A DNA stretch of 64,000 bases from Geodermatophilus obscurus (GCF_900143215.1 NZ_FRDM01000015.1:1-64000), one strand, 5' to 3'; positions 34,059 through 42,924 are shown, counted from the first letter of the stretch. The notes: generated by a model from the letters alone, not told the origin. Made by a program: numbers and translations.

Positions 34059-34562
34059 TCACCCCCCGCCGAGCGTGTGGCCGACGCCCAGTGCGCGGGC
34101 CACCGCGGTCAGCGCCCGGGACATCCGGGACGGCACGGACGCCGGGCCCGGGATGGTGACCGGCCGGACCCGACCGTTGTGCAACGCAGCGATCCGCCAC
34201 GCGCCGCCCTCCTCCACGGCGATCAGCGTCTGACGCGAGAGCCGCCGTCTCGGCAGGCTCGAGCGCCAGGGCATCAGCACGGAGCCGGTCGCGTGCAGAA
34301 CCGCGACGCCGGGTCGCAGGTGACGGACCGACTCGACGCGGCCGACGAGTGCCGAGCCGCTCAGCACGCCCGTGAACAGCCGCTGGTGGTTGTCGACCAT
34401 CGCCCGGCGCCCGCGCGCCTGCGTGCCGTCGTAGGAGACGTAGTCGCTGTCCTCGGTGAAGCAGTCCCCGTAGGCGGCCGCGTCTCCGGCCGTCCAGGCG
34501 GCGCACATGCGCTCGAACAGCTCGTGCAGCGCCGCGTCCGCGTTCCTCTCGACGACCGTCAT
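34059..34562 (-). CDS. SnoaL-like/SgcJ-type protein
   Basis: 167 aa. Cystatin-like alpha+beta cone fold: LHELFERMCAAWTAGDAAAYGDCFTEDSDYVSYDG, then RGRRAMVDNHQRLFTG and the late strands GGAWRIAALHNGRV. Family members are small ligand-binding proteins, isomerases or stress proteins. The ATG overlaps the marR stop by one base (TGATG), so the two are co-translated. Confidence 0.85.
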   Translation of the reverse strand: MTVVERNADAALHELFERMCAAWTAGDAAAYGDCFTEDSDYVSYDGTQARGRRAMVDNHQRLFTGVLSGSALVGRVESVRHLRPGVAVLHATGSVLMPWRSSLPRRRLSRQTLIAVEEGGAWRIAALHNGRVRPVTIPGPASVPSRMSRALTAVARALGVGHTLGGG

Positions 34563-35095
34563 CAGGCGTCCTCCTCGGCTCGTTCCGGGTGGGTGGGTGC
34601 GCGACTGGAGGCGCGGGCTGCGCCGACGAGGAGCGCCCGGGCCCGGAGCCGGCTCGCGCACGCCGCCAGCTCGTCCGTCGCGCGGGACAGGAACGTGAGC
34701 ACCGCGTCGACCTGCTCGCGGGTCATCCCGGCGGTGAGGCGGTCGAGGTCCGGCCCGTCCTCGGCGAACACGGCGGCGACCTCCTCGACGCGCTCCGGCA
34801 CGGGCCGGAGCAGTTGCCGTCGTCCGTCGGCCGGGTCCGGACGGCGGTGCAGGAAGCCGGCCGCCTCCAACCGGGCGACGACACCGGTCACCGCACCGGT
34901 GGTGAGACCGGTCATCCTGGCGAGCCGGCTGCCGGTGAGCTCGCCGTGCTGCAACAGCAGGTCGAGGCACTTGTGGTCGGAGGGCCCGAGGCCGAGCCGC
35001 TCTGCGACGGCGTGGTGGTACAGGACGGTCGCCGTGCTGTGTCGACGCGCGGCCCGCGCCAGCTGCTCACGTCCGGAGTCGACAGGCTGGCTCAT
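34562..35095 (-). CDS. MarR-family transcriptional regulator
   Basis: 177 aa. Winged helix LTGSRLARMTGLTTGAVTGVVARLEAAGFLHRRPDPADGR. The start ATG has GAGGAG four nt upstream. The promoter stretch behind it (35100-35140) is clearly AT-rich for this genome and holds ATATCGCT ... AGCGAGTAT, an imperfect inverted repeat that may be its operator. Partner gene: the SnoaL-like protein. Confidence 0.88.
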   Translation of the reverse strand: MSQPVDSGREQLARAARRHSTATVLYHHAVAERLGLGPSDHKCLDLLLQHGELTGSRLARMTGLTTGAVTGVVARLEAAGFLHRRPDPADGRRQLLRPVPERVEEVAAVFAEDGPDLDRLTAGMTREQVDAVLTFLSRATDELAACASRLRARALLVGAARASSRAPTHPERAEEDA

Positions 35096-35358
35096 CCCGC
35101 TCCTCGATATCGCTTAGGAGATGAGCGAGTATACGACTCAACCAAGTGGGTCCGTCAAGCCTCACGAGAGGTCGCGAGAACCCGAGCCGATCGGGGTCGG
35201 CGTCGATCGTGATCCGTCCGGTGGCGACGACAGGCCTGGGAAGCGACGCCGGACGCTGCCGCCGGTGAGGGTCCGAGGACCCCTCCGACCTGTGCGGCCG
35301 GCGAGGAGGATCGCCGCAACGGGGACCCCGTCCGCGCACTCCGGAGGGAGGGGCTGCG

Positions 35359-36177
35359 ATGCCCTTCTTCGATGGCTCCCGTGGCCGCATCCACCACGAG
35401 GCATGGCTGCCCGACGGCGAGGTGCGCGCCGTCGCCGTGTTCTGCCACGGCGGCTTCGGCGAGCACCTGGGCCTCTACGAACCCCTGGGCCGTCGGCTGG
35501 CCGCCGACGGCATCGCCGTGCACGCACTGGACGCCATCGGCCACGGCCGCAGCGACGGCGAGCGCGACCTGATGCTCTCCTGGGACGACTACGTCGACGA
35601 CGCCCGCACCCTCGCCGGGCTCGCGCCGACCCGGCACCCGGACCGCCCCCTGGTGCTGATGGGGCACTCTGCCGGTGGTGTGGCCGCCCTGCTGCTGGCC
35701 CAGCGGTCCCCGCAGCTGGGGCGGGCCCTGGTGGTCTCCGCGCCGCCGGCCCAGCCGCTGCCGTGGGTGCAAGAACTGGCGGACGAGGACGTCGACGAGG
35801 TCGACGCCCCCGATCCGGCCGAGGCGTTCAGCACCCACCCCGAGTACCTGGACGCGCTGCGGAACGACCCGCTGGTGCACCGCGGCCCGGTCCCGCCGCA
35901 GACCATCGAGGCGCTGATGCGGACCTGGCCCGAGATCGCCGCGGGAGTGGCCGAGGGCCGGCCGTCGGTCCCGACCCTGTTCCTGCACGGCGAGTCCGAC
36001 CCGATGGTCCCGGTCGAGGACTCGCGGGCCCTGGTCGCCCGGCTGCCCCGGGCGACGCTGCGCACCTTCCACGGTGACCTGCACGACGTCCTCAACGAGC
36101 ACGACCGGGACGCGGTGCACGACGTCGTGGCCGAGTTCGTGCTCGCCCAGGTCCGCCCGGCCGCCGTCCGGACCTGA
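35359..36177 (+). CDS. Monoacylglycerol-lipase-like alpha/beta hydrolase
   Basis: 272 aa. VFCHGGFGEHLGLYEPLG (oxyanion HGGF), DAIGHGRSDGER, nucleophile elbow MGHSAGGVAAL near 106, LHGESDPMVPVEDS (Asp) and FHGDLHDVLNE (His). This is the Hydrolase_4 pattern of monoacylglycerol lipases and lysophospholipases. ATG follows a purine-rich GGAGGGAGGGG. About 260 bp upstream hold no gene. Confidence 0.88.
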   Translation: MPFFDGSRGRIHHEAWLPDGEVRAVAVFCHGGFGEHLGLYEPLGRRLAADGIAVHALDAIGHGRSDGERDLMLSWDDYVDDARTLAGLAPTRHPDRPLVLMGHSAGGVAALLLAQRSPQLGRALVVSAPPAQPLPWVQELADEDVDEVDAPDPAEAFSTHPEYLDALRNDPLVHRGPVPPQTIEALMRTWPEIAAGVAEGRPSVPTLFLHGESDPMVPVEDSRALVARLPRATLRTFHGDLHDVLNEHDRDAVHDVVAEFVLAQVRPAAVRT

Positions 36178-36304
36178 GCTGCACCCCGCATCGGTGCGAG
36201 ACCGGGCCCGCCTCGCCGCGGTCGGCACCTGCCGGTGGCGAGCAGCCCCGGCGTGGCCGCCGCACGGACGCCGTCGTGTCCTGCGCGTGACCGCCGTCGT
36301 CGGT

Positions 36305-36790
36305 TCAGCCCGGCGACCCGTGCGGTCGGCGCCCGAGGGCCGCCAGCAGCCGGTCCTGCGCCGGTGCGTCGTCCGGCACGGGGACCGGCGGGCCGTACAT
36401 GCCGCTGGCCTGCAGCTGCCCACCGAGGGCGAGGACCCCGGGCAGCAGGGCCTGCACCGCGTCGGGATCGAGGTCGGCCGGGCGTCCGGTCGCCGTCGCC
36501 AGTGCCGAGACGGCCGCCTGGTGGGCGCGCCGCCACGAGCCGGCGCGGTCCCGACCGGCGAGCGCGCCGAGTGCCTCCAGGCCGGTCACCGGTGCCCGTG
36601 GGTCCTCCCCGGCGAGCATCGCGAGCACCTGGCCCTGCGCGTCGACGAGGTGGCCCACCAGGTGGCGGGCCGACCAGCCGGAGCAGGGCGTGGGCGCGTC
36701 CCAGCGCTCCGCCGGGACGGCCTCGACCACGGCGCCGAGCCGGTCCAGCGCACGGAGATACCGCGCGACCGCGTCGTCCGGCCGGGTCAC
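36305..36790 (-). CDS. TIGR03086-like/mycothiol-dependent DinB-fold protein
   Basis: 161 aa. ALDRLGAVVEAVPAERWDAPTPCSGWSARHLVGHLVDAQ is the conserved N-terminus of the mycothiol-dependent maleylpyruvate-isomerase-like/DinB superfamily (PTPCSGW.A..L..H). The later metal-binding histidine is not obvious. GTG start overlaps the clpP stop by 4 nt, which couples it to a protease subunit, an uncommon pairing. Confidence 0.82.
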   Translation of the reverse strand: MTRPDDAVARYLRALDRLGAVVEAVPAERWDAPTPCSGWSARHLVGHLVDAQGQVLAMLAGEDPRAPVTGLEALGALAGRDRAGSWRRAHQAAVSALATATGRPADLDPDAVQALLPGVLALGGQLQASGMYGPPVPVPDDAPAQDRLLAALGRRPHGSPG

Positions 36791-37428
36791 GGGGCGGCGA
36801 CCGGGTTGTCGGCCACGGGCAGCCCTGCGGCCGAGGCGACGACGTGGTCGACCAGGCCGTAGTCGCGGGCCTGCTCGGGGGTGAACCAGCGGTCGCGGTC
36901 GGAGTCGCGCTCGATCTGCTCGACGCCCTGCCCGGAGTGCTCGGCCTGCAGCTCGTTGACGTCCCGCTTGAGGCGCCGGAGCATGTCGGCCTGGATGGTG
37001 ATGTCCGACTGCGTCCCGCCGACCCCCGCCGAGACCTGGTGCATCATGATCCGCGTGTGCGGCAGCGAGAACCGCTTGCCCCGCGTGCCCGCGGTGAGCA
37101 GGAACTGGCCCATCGAGGCGGCCATCCCGAACGAGTAGGTCGCCACGTCGCAGTCGATGAAGCGCATGGTGTCGTAGACGGCCATCCCGGCGCTGACCGA
37201 GCCGCCCGGTGAGTTGATGTACAGGTGGACGTCCCGGTGCGGGTCGTCGGCCGACAGCAGCAGCATCTGCGCGCAGATCTGGTTGGCGATGTCGTCGTCC
37301 ACCTGGCTGCCGAGGAACACGATGCGCTCCCGCAGCAGTCGGTCGTAGACGGCGTCGTGCAGCGACGCGTGCCCGTTCCCTGCCTGCAGGAACGGGCTGT
37401 GCGCGCTGGTGGTTGTGGTGGCGTGCAT
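36787..37428 (-). CDS. clpP: ATP-dependent Clp protease proteolytic subunit (stand-alone paralogue)
   Basis: 213 aa, with an N-terminal extension of about 20 residues. Catalytic triad Ser 105 (GMAASMGQ), His 130 (IMMHQ) and Asp 179 (SDRDRWF); SPGGSVSAG and the C-terminal GLVDHVV are typical. It is not beside clpX or a second clpP, so it is an additional paralogue that may form mixed rings with ClpP1/P2. A spaced inverted repeat lies in its upstream region. Confidence 0.93.
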   Translation of the reverse strand: MHATTTTSAHSPFLQAGNGHASLHDAVYDRLLRERIVFLGSQVDDDIANQICAQMLLLSADDPHRDVHLYINSPGGSVSAGMAVYDTMRFIDCDVATYSFGMAASMGQFLLTAGTRGKRFSLPHTRIMMHQVSAGVGGTQSDITIQADMLRRLKRDVNELQAEHSGQGVEQIERDSDRDRWFTPEQARDYGLVDHVVASAAGLPVADNPVAAP

Positions 37429-37480
37429 GGGCCGATCCCTTCCGTGGACTGGTGACCGGAGTCAAGCAACACGCAGGGCC

Positions 37481-37506
37481 GAATGCGTCATTGAAATGGC
37501 GTATTC
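37481..37506. promoter_or_regulatory. AT-rich inverted repeat upstream of clpP
   Basis: GAATGCGT (37481-37488) and GCGTATTC (37499-37506) form a spaced inverted repeat, one mismatch, in a stretch far richer in A/T than its surroundings. Spacing does not fit the known ClgR box, so the regulator is unknown. Confidence 0.45.
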
Positions 37507-37648
37507 AGCCGGTCGCGCAATTCTTGTGCCGTGGGCGAAATGGTCTTGACCGCGCCTCCTCGTCTCCGCCCCGGACGTCCGGTGTCCCCGTCCGCTCCCG
37601 GTCTGGTACAGGCTGCGGACCTGTTCCGGCACCGCAGCGGAGGTTCCC

Positions 37649-38398
37649 GTGACGACTCCACCCACCGTCCTCGTGCACGGCAACCCCGAGACCCCGGCGC
37701 TGTGGGACCCGCTCGTCGCCTGCCTGCAGCGCGACGTCGTCCGGCCGGCCCCGCCCGGCTTCGGGGCACCGCTGCCCGCGGGCTTCGGGGCGACGATGCC
37801 CGACTACCGCGACTGGCTGATCGGGGAGCTCGAGCGGATCGGCGAGCCGGTCGACCTCGTCGGCCACGACTGGGGTGGCGCCCACGTGGTCACCGTGGCG
37901 ATGGCTCGCCCGGACCTGCTGCGCAGCTGGGTCAGCGACGCGGTCGGCATCTTCGACGCGGACTACGTGTGGCACGACCTGGCACAGGCGTGGCAGCAGC
38001 CGGGTGTCGGTGAGGAGTCGATCGCGCAGATGCTGGGCGGCAGCCTCGCCGACAAGACCGCGCGGCTGGTCTCGTTCGGCTTCCCGCCGGACACCGCGGA
38101 CCAGATGGCCGCCGGGCAGGACGAGGACATGGGCCGGGCCGTCCTGGCGCTCTACCGCTCGGCCGCCCAGCCGGCCATGGCGGAGGCGGGCCGGTCGCTG
38201 GAGGCCGCTGCCGCCCGGCCGGGGCTGGCCCTGCTCCCCTCCGAGGACGCCTTCGTCGGCTCCGACGCGCAGCGGCGTCGCGCGGCGGGTCGCGCCGGTG
38301 CCCGCGTCGAGGTGCTCGACGGCCTCGGCCACTGGTGGATGGTCGAGGACCCGCAGCGCTCGGCCGCCGTGCTCGAACGGTTCTGGGCGACGCTGTGA
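37649..38398 (+). CDS. Alpha/beta hydrolase with Asp nucleophile (epoxide-hydrolase/dehalogenase-like)
   Basis: 249 aa. VLVHGNPETPALWDPL supplies the HGNP oxyanion motif and VGHDWGGAHVV places Asp at the nucleophile position, as in epoxide hydrolases and haloalkane dehalogenases; GLGHWWMVEDP holds the histidine. Substrate unknown. GTG start, with clpP divergent across about 220 bp. Confidence 0.83.
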   Translation: MTTPPTVLVHGNPETPALWDPLVACLQRDVVRPAPPGFGAPLPAGFGATMPDYRDWLIGELERIGEPVDLVGHDWGGAHVVTVAMARPDLLRSWVSDAVGIFDADYVWHDLAQAWQQPGVGEESIAQMLGGSLADKTARLVSFGFPPDTADQMAAGQDEDMGRAVLALYRSAAQPAMAEAGRSLEAAAARPGLALLPSEDAFVGSDAQRRRAAGRAGARVEVLDGLGHWWMVEDPQRSAAVLERFWATL

Positions 38399-38404
38399 CG
38401 CCGG

Positions 38405-38956
38405 TCAGCGCACCACGCGGAACCGCAGGCTGGTGCGCGCGCCCGCCTCGTCGACGCCGAGCTTCTCCAGCACCAGCGGCGGCGTGCCGTCGAACAGCCG
38501 GAGACCGGCGCCGAGGAGGACGGGCATGACGTCGACGTGCAGCTCGTCGACCAGCCCCGCCGCGAGCAGCTGACGGTTCACGTCGACCCCGCCGACGACG
38601 CTCACGGCGCGCTCCCCCGCCGCCTCGGCGGCCTGCGCGACGGCCGATTCGATGCCGTCGGTGACGAAGGTGACGAACAGCCGCTCGTTGCGCTTCGGCG
38701 CGACCGGCGGCGGCGTGTGGGTGACGACGAAGATCGGCACCTGCAGCTCGTAGCTGTCGGCGTAGCCGTCCGTGTCGCCGGCCATGTCGAAGGTCCGCCG
38801 GCCCATCAGGACCGCACCGGTCTGCTCCTGCAGCGCCTTCACGTAGGCCGAGTCCTGCAGCTCGGCCAGATCCGGGTAGAGCGCGTCCGTGCTGCCGTTC
38901 TCGTCCTGGACGAAGCCGTCCAGCGACACCGTCATCCCCGCGACGACCCTGGCCAT
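38405..38956 (-). CDS. Dihydrofolate-reductase-family protein (RibD C-terminal-like)
   Basis: 183 aa. MTVSLDGFVQDENGSTD, VLMGRRTFDM, and VVGGVDVNRQLLAAGLVDELHVDVMPVLLG, the pattern of the many DHFR-like/RibD_C proteins of actinobacteria that are not folate enzymes. NADPH binding is likely; reaction unknown. The ATG has GGGAGG four nt upstream, which decides the start over a longer ORF. Confidence 0.87.
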   Translation of the reverse strand: MARVVAGMTVSLDGFVQDENGSTDALYPDLAELQDSAYVKALQEQTGAVLMGRRTFDMAGDTDGYADSYELQVPIFVVTHTPPPVAPKRNERLFVTFVTDGIESAVAQAAEAAGERAVSVVGGVDVNRQLLAAGLVDELHVDVMPVLLGAGLRLFDGTPPLVLEKLGVDEAGARTSLRFRVVR

Positions 38957-39081
38957 CGGCCCTCCCGTCCTCGTCGTCTGCACGGGAGACCGGCCGGCCG
39001 GCGCCAACTCATCGCCACCCGTGATCAGCGCGGTGACCGGGACCTCGGAGCCCGTCACCTCCCATCCCGCAGACTCGGCAC

Positions 39082-39563
39082 GTGACCACCATCCGGACGG
39101 CGACGAGGGACGACGAGCGCCTGCTGGCAGCGCTCGACCGCATGACCTGGTCGCCGGCCGTGGCTCCCGGGCCGCTGTGGGACGAGCACGCCGACTTCTT
39201 CGCCAAGGACCCCCGGAGGACGTCCTCGTGGCCGAGCTCGACGGCGCGGTGGTGGGCTACGTGAAGCTGCGCCGGCCGACGGACCTGCCGTCCCACCGGC
39301 ACGTCCGCCAGGTGAACGGACTGGCGGTCGACCCGGCCTTCCAGCGGCGCGGCGTGGGCCGGGCGCTGCTCCTCGCCGCGATCGACGAGGCCCGGCGGCG
39401 CGGCGCCCACCGGCTCACCCTGCAGGTGCTGGGCACGAACCCCGGCGCGCTCGCGCTGTACACCGGCTGCGGCTTCGAGGTGGAGGGGGTGCGGCGCGGC
39501 GAGTTCCTCCTGGACGGTGAGTACGTCGACGACGTCCTGATGGCCGTGCACCTGGGCGAGTAG
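39082..39563 (+). pseudogene. GNAT acetyltransferase with a one-base frameshift
   Basis: Begins MTTIRTATRDDERLLAALD (GTG 39082). After FFAKDP the frame runs into a stop, while PEDVLVAELDGAVVGYVKL continues in the -1 frame and carries the acetyl-CoA site VNGLAVDPAFQRRGVGRALL and the C-terminal FLLDGEYVDDVLMAV. The break is at a C5 run (39210-39214); one more C restores a complete GNAT of about 160 aa. It may be a true mutation, slippage or a sequencing error. Confidence 0.85.
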
Positions 39564-39836
39564 CCGGCGCCTCGGTCGTCGAGGAGGCGCGCCCCACGTG
39601 CGGCGGCGCGCCGCTGCCGCTCGCGCTCCCGTGCCCGGCGGCGCGGGGCCGGCCATCAGGGCGCGGACGGCCACCACCACGCGGACCGCGTGGTCGGCGA
39701 CCGGCTGGACGTGCCTCGGGCTCCCGGGGCGAACGGGGCGCGTCCTGGTGCGGGCCGGGTGGGGAGGCATGCCCGTCCCCACCAGCCGGCCGGTCCGCCG
39801 GCCGTCGCCGGGAGCCCGGGCGCGAGACTGCACACC

Positions 39837-40286
39837 GTGACGGACGAACGGTGGACGACGACCGAGGAGATCGCGGCCGCGCGCGAGCGGCTGGAGAACG
39901 CGATCGAGGGCTACGAGCGCCCGGCGGCCTACGCGGTCGGCCTGACCGCGGACGGCGACGCCACGGCCGAGGAGGTGTTCCCGCGCGTCAACCGCGGCGC
40001 CAACTTCCTGCCCGCGGTCGTGCTGGCGACGGTGTGCGGCCACGTCCGGGGGACGGCGACGTACCTCCTCGACGAGCAGCGCCTGCAGGAGGCCATCGAC
40101 CTGCTGCGCCCGGCCGAGGCGTGCACCGTCTACGAGCACCCCAACCTCGCCGTCTGGCGTCAGGTCCGTGCCGAGGTCGCAGACCGGCCGGGCGCACAGG
40201 TCGTCGCGGTCTTCCTCGGCGACCTGGAACCCTCCTCGACGGAGGGCCGCTACGAGCGGCTGCTGCGGGAGGCTGCTGCCGGCTGA
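39837..40286 (+). CDS. Hypothetical protein
   Basis: 149 aa, soluble, GTG start. Reads TEEIAAARERLENAIEGYER, then FPRVNRGANFLPAVVLATVCGHV and ACTVYEHPNLAVWRQV. I do not recognise a family; codon pattern and length are those of a real gene. About 270 bp upstream of it hold no convincing gene. Confidence 0.6.
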   Translation: MTDERWTTTEEIAAARERLENAIEGYERPAAYAVGLTADGDATAEEVFPRVNRGANFLPAVVLATVCGHVRGTATYLLDEQRLQEAIDLLRPAEACTVYEHPNLAVWRQVRAEVADRPGAQVVAVFLGDLEPSSTEGRYERLLREAAAG

Positions 40287-40532
40287 GGTCACGTCGGGAC
40301 GCCACTCGGCTCAGCACGGGGGTGGGGTGGTGACCGCGGTGAGCCCGGTGGATGTGGTGACGGGTGCCTGGTGGTCGCCGCGGTGGTCGCTGGTGCAGTA
40401 GCCGGCCAGTTCCGCGCGCTGGGCGTCGGTGGCGGCGGCGAGTGCAGCCAGCGCGTCGGGTGCGGCGTCGACCCGCCCCGCACGGTCCGGCGTTCGTATC
40501 GGTGCAGTTCCACCCGGCCGGCGTCTGCTTGC

Positions 40533-41456
40533 ATGTCCGCCGTGACCGACGAACAGGACGCCCTGACCGGACTGCACGTGGCGGTGCTCGGCCCCGGCGG
40601 GGTCGGCGGCCTGCTGGCAGCGCTGCTGGCCCGCGCCGGCGCGGCGGTCACCTGCCTGGCGAGCGCGGGGACGGCGGATCGGCTGCGGACGGCGGGCGTG
40701 CGCGTGCAGAGCGGGCAGTTCGGCGACTTCACCACCCCGGTGGACGCCGCCGAGCGGCTGACCACCCCCGTCGACGTCGTCTTCGTGTGCGTCAAGGCCA
40801 CCCACCTGGACGACGCCCTGGACCGCGTGCCCGCGGACGTCCCGGGCGACGCGCTCGTCGTGCCGCTGCTCAACGGCGTCGAGCACGTCGGCCTGCTGCG
40901 CCGTCGCTACCCGGAGGCCGGCGTCGTCCCGGCGACGATCCGCGTCGAGAGCACCCGCACCGAGCCGGGCGTCGTCCAGCACGGGAGCCCGTTCGTGACC
41001 GTCGACCTCGTCGCCGTGGGCGGGCTCGAGCAGCGGGTGCGGCGGCTGGCCGGGGCCCTGCACCAGGCCGGCGTCACCACGCGGGTCGGGGACGACGAGC
41101 AGGCCGCACTGTGGAGCAAGCTGAACTTCCTGGCGCCCCTGGCCCTCCTCACCACCGCGGCGCAGGCGACCGCCGGCGAGGTCCGCGAGTCCCGGCGGGA
41201 GGACCTGGTCGCGATCGTCGGTGAGGTCGCCGCCGTCGCCCGCGCCGAGGGAGCGCCCGCCGACGAGGAGCAGGTCGTCGACTTCTTCGACGGCGTCCCC
41301 GCGGGCATGCGCTCGTCGATGCAGCGGGACGCCGCCGCCGGCCGGCCGATCGAGCTCGACGCGATCGGTGGCGCGGTGGTCCGCGCGGCCACCAGGCACG
41401 GGATCGCCGTCCCGGTCACCGCCCGCTACGTCGACGAGCTGCGCGCCCGCTACTGA
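40533..41456 (+). CDS. Ketopantoate-reductase-like (PanE/ApbA) dehydrogenase
   Basis: 307 aa. N-terminal Rossmann motif VAVLGPGGVGGLLAALLARAG, VFVCVKATHLDDAL, PLLNGVEHV with the catalytic-region Asn, and ALWSKLNFLAPLALLTT with the substrate Lys/Asn. The family makes pantoate with NADPH, but many paralogues act on other 2-keto acids. The 3' end overlaps the convergent SGNH gene by 7 bp. Start ATG has no clear RBS; GTG 40542 is possible. Confidence 0.87.
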   Translation: MSAVTDEQDALTGLHVAVLGPGGVGGLLAALLARAGAAVTCLASAGTADRLRTAGVRVQSGQFGDFTTPVDAAERLTTPVDVVFVCVKATHLDDALDRVPADVPGDALVVPLLNGVEHVGLLRRRYPEAGVVPATIRVESTRTEPGVVQHGSPFVTVDLVAVGGLEQRVRRLAGALHQAGVTTRVGDDEQAALWSKLNFLAPLALLTTAAQATAGEVRESRREDLVAIVGEVAAVARAEGAPADEEQVVDFFDGVPAGMRSSMQRDAAAGRPIELDAIGGAVVRAATRHGIAVPVTARYVDELRARY

Positions 41457-42064
41457 GCCGCGACCTGCTCGGCCAGCCACCGCAGGAGGACCGGCTCGAC
41501 GAGCGCGGCCAGACGGCCGTAGCCGCGGGTGGACGGGTGGTACGCGTCGCCGGCGCCGACCTCCTCGATCCACACCGGGTCCGCGGCCAGCCCCGTCGTG
41601 TCGACGAAGGGGATGCCACGTGCAGCACACAGCGCCGCCATCCCGGCGGTGAGGTCAGCGGCCCGGGCGCTCTCCCCCGCATCCGACACCGGCGGCGGAC
41701 CGACCACCAGCGCCGGCCAGCCCCGCACGACCGCCCCGTCGAGCACCTCGGTCAGCGCGGCCAGCGACCGCTCCGGCGCCACTCGCGGGTGCCCGTCGTC
41801 CAGGACGACGTCGTTGAGGCCGATCGCGACGACCACGCCGTACCGGTCGCCGTCGCGCAGCCGCCACGACGCCTCGGCGAGGAACCGCCGGGCCACGTCG
41901 ACGGAGGTGTCCCGGCGCACGCCGAGGACGTAGCCGGTCAGGTCCCAGCCCGCGCGGCGGGCCGCCGCCCCGACCCGGCCGACCCAGCCCACGCCCGTGG
42001 GGTCGCCGACGCCGGCGGTGAAGGAGTCACCCAGGAAGCAGGCCCGCACGTCGAGGGCGGCCAT
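41450..42064 (-). CDS. SGNH/GDSL-family hydrolase
   Basis: 204 aa. Block I FLGDSFTAGVGD with Ser 16, block III VVAIGLNDV (Asn), and block V DAYHPSTRGYG with Asp and His. These are esterases or lipases on small or glycan-linked substrates. No signal peptide, so probably cytoplasmic. The start overlaps the stop of a possible 31-codon upstream ORF (TGATG). Confidence 0.87.
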   Translation of the reverse strand: MAALDVRACFLGDSFTAGVGDPTGVGWVGRVGAAARRAGWDLTGYVLGVRRDTSVDVARRFLAEASWRLRDGDRYGVVVAIGLNDVVLDDGHPRVAPERSLAALTEVLDGAVVRGWPALVVGPPPVSDAGESARAADLTAGMAALCAARGIPFVDTTGLAADPVWIEEVGAGDAYHPSTRGYGRLAALVEPVLLRWLAEQVAAQ

Positions 42065-42159
42065 CACGACACCGCGGGACGTCGCCGCGCAGGTCGGCCG
42101 CGCTGCGGTGTCACGGGGGATGCAGCGACGGCGAGCGGGACGACCAGGACCGCGGACAT
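42064..42159 (-). CDS. Possible small upstream ORF coupled to the SGNH gene
   Basis: 31 aa, MSAVLVVPLAVAASP then a basic end. The first half is hydrophobic. Its TGA overlaps the SGNH ATG by one base, which is the main evidence. It has no clear Shine-Dalgarno sequence, so it may be only an accident. A spaced palindrome ATCATGC/GCATGAT lies just upstream at 42172-42193. Confidence 0.3.
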   Translation of the reverse strand: MSAVLVVPLAVAASPVTPQRGRPARRRPAVS

Positions 42160-42330
42160 GAGAGCAGCATAATCATGCGTTGCCCTGCATGATCATCAGA
42201 CCGGCGTCCGTGTCCCGTGCCGGCGGGGCATGCGTGGAGCCAGGGTGCCGCGCACCGACGCGCCACCTCCATGGCGTCCTGCCCGGCCCGCCGTACGCCG
42301 TCGCGCGATGAGGGCCTCGCGGCGGCCTGC

Positions 42331-42752
42331 TCACAGCCCCTCGGCGTGACCTCTTCCACGCGCGTCGCCGGGCCGGCTGCGGTCGAGAGCGGCCAGCCGC
42401 TCCGCGCGGGCGGCGCGCAGCAGCGGCACAGCCGGGGATCGCCGAGGTCCTCGGCGCTGCGCACGGTGAGCTTGCGGAACGCCTTGCCGGTGCCGTCGAG
42501 CAGGCCGCCGTGCTCGAGGGACGCGTCGCGGTTGAAGCCGAGGTTCAGGTGCCGGGCGAACGTCGCGAGGTAGGCGTAGTGCTCGCTGTTCTTGGCCGGG
42601 CCGACGCCGTACCCGACGGTGCCCTGGTGCGGCCACACGACCCGGACGACGTCCGGGTCCACCTCCCGGACCAGCTCGTCGGCCGCGCGCACCAGGTCGG
42701 CGACCCCGGGTCCGAGCCGGGCCAGCAGGACGTCGAGGTCGCCGGTGCTCAC
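42331..42752 (-). pseudogene. DUF1801-like protein with a frameshift
   Basis: From GTG 42752 it reads STGDLDVLLARLGPGVADLV, VVWPHQGTVGYGVGPAKNSEH, LNLGFNRDASLEHGGLLDGT and AFRKLTVRSAEDLGDPRL, a YdhG/DUF1801-type layout. Near 42424-42430 the reading moves to the -1 frame, where LLRAARAERLAALDRSRPGD continues to a stop at 42331. Without the shift the original frame runs into sequence with no protein-like character. Real mutation and sequencing error are both possible. Confidence 0.7.
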
Positions 42753-42924
42753 CCCGGCACTGTCCCACCCGTGGCCGGCCCCCTCCGCACCGTGGCCCCG
42801 TGACCACCAGGGACGACGTCCAGGCCGCGGGGCAGCGCACCGCCGGGCTGGTGCGGCGGACGCCGGTCGCCGTCCGGAACGCCGGCCCTCCGGTCGGGTG
42901 CCTGCACGCCGGAACTGACGGGGT

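Noticed and set aside
37481-37506. ClgR box for clpP
   Set aside because: The inverted repeat spacing (10 bp between arms) does not fit the known ClgR motif, so only an unnamed repeat is reported.
39598-39840. 80-aa plus-strand ORF between the GNAT and hypothetical genes
   Set aside because: Low-complexity Arg/Ala/Thr composition, no RBS or motif; a faint VGDRLDV resemblance in another frame was too short to use.
40311-40480. Minus-strand C-terminal coding stretch as a gene
   Set aside because: Has protein-like composition to a stop, but no start codon in a sensible place and no recognised family; mentioned only as part of the decay zone.
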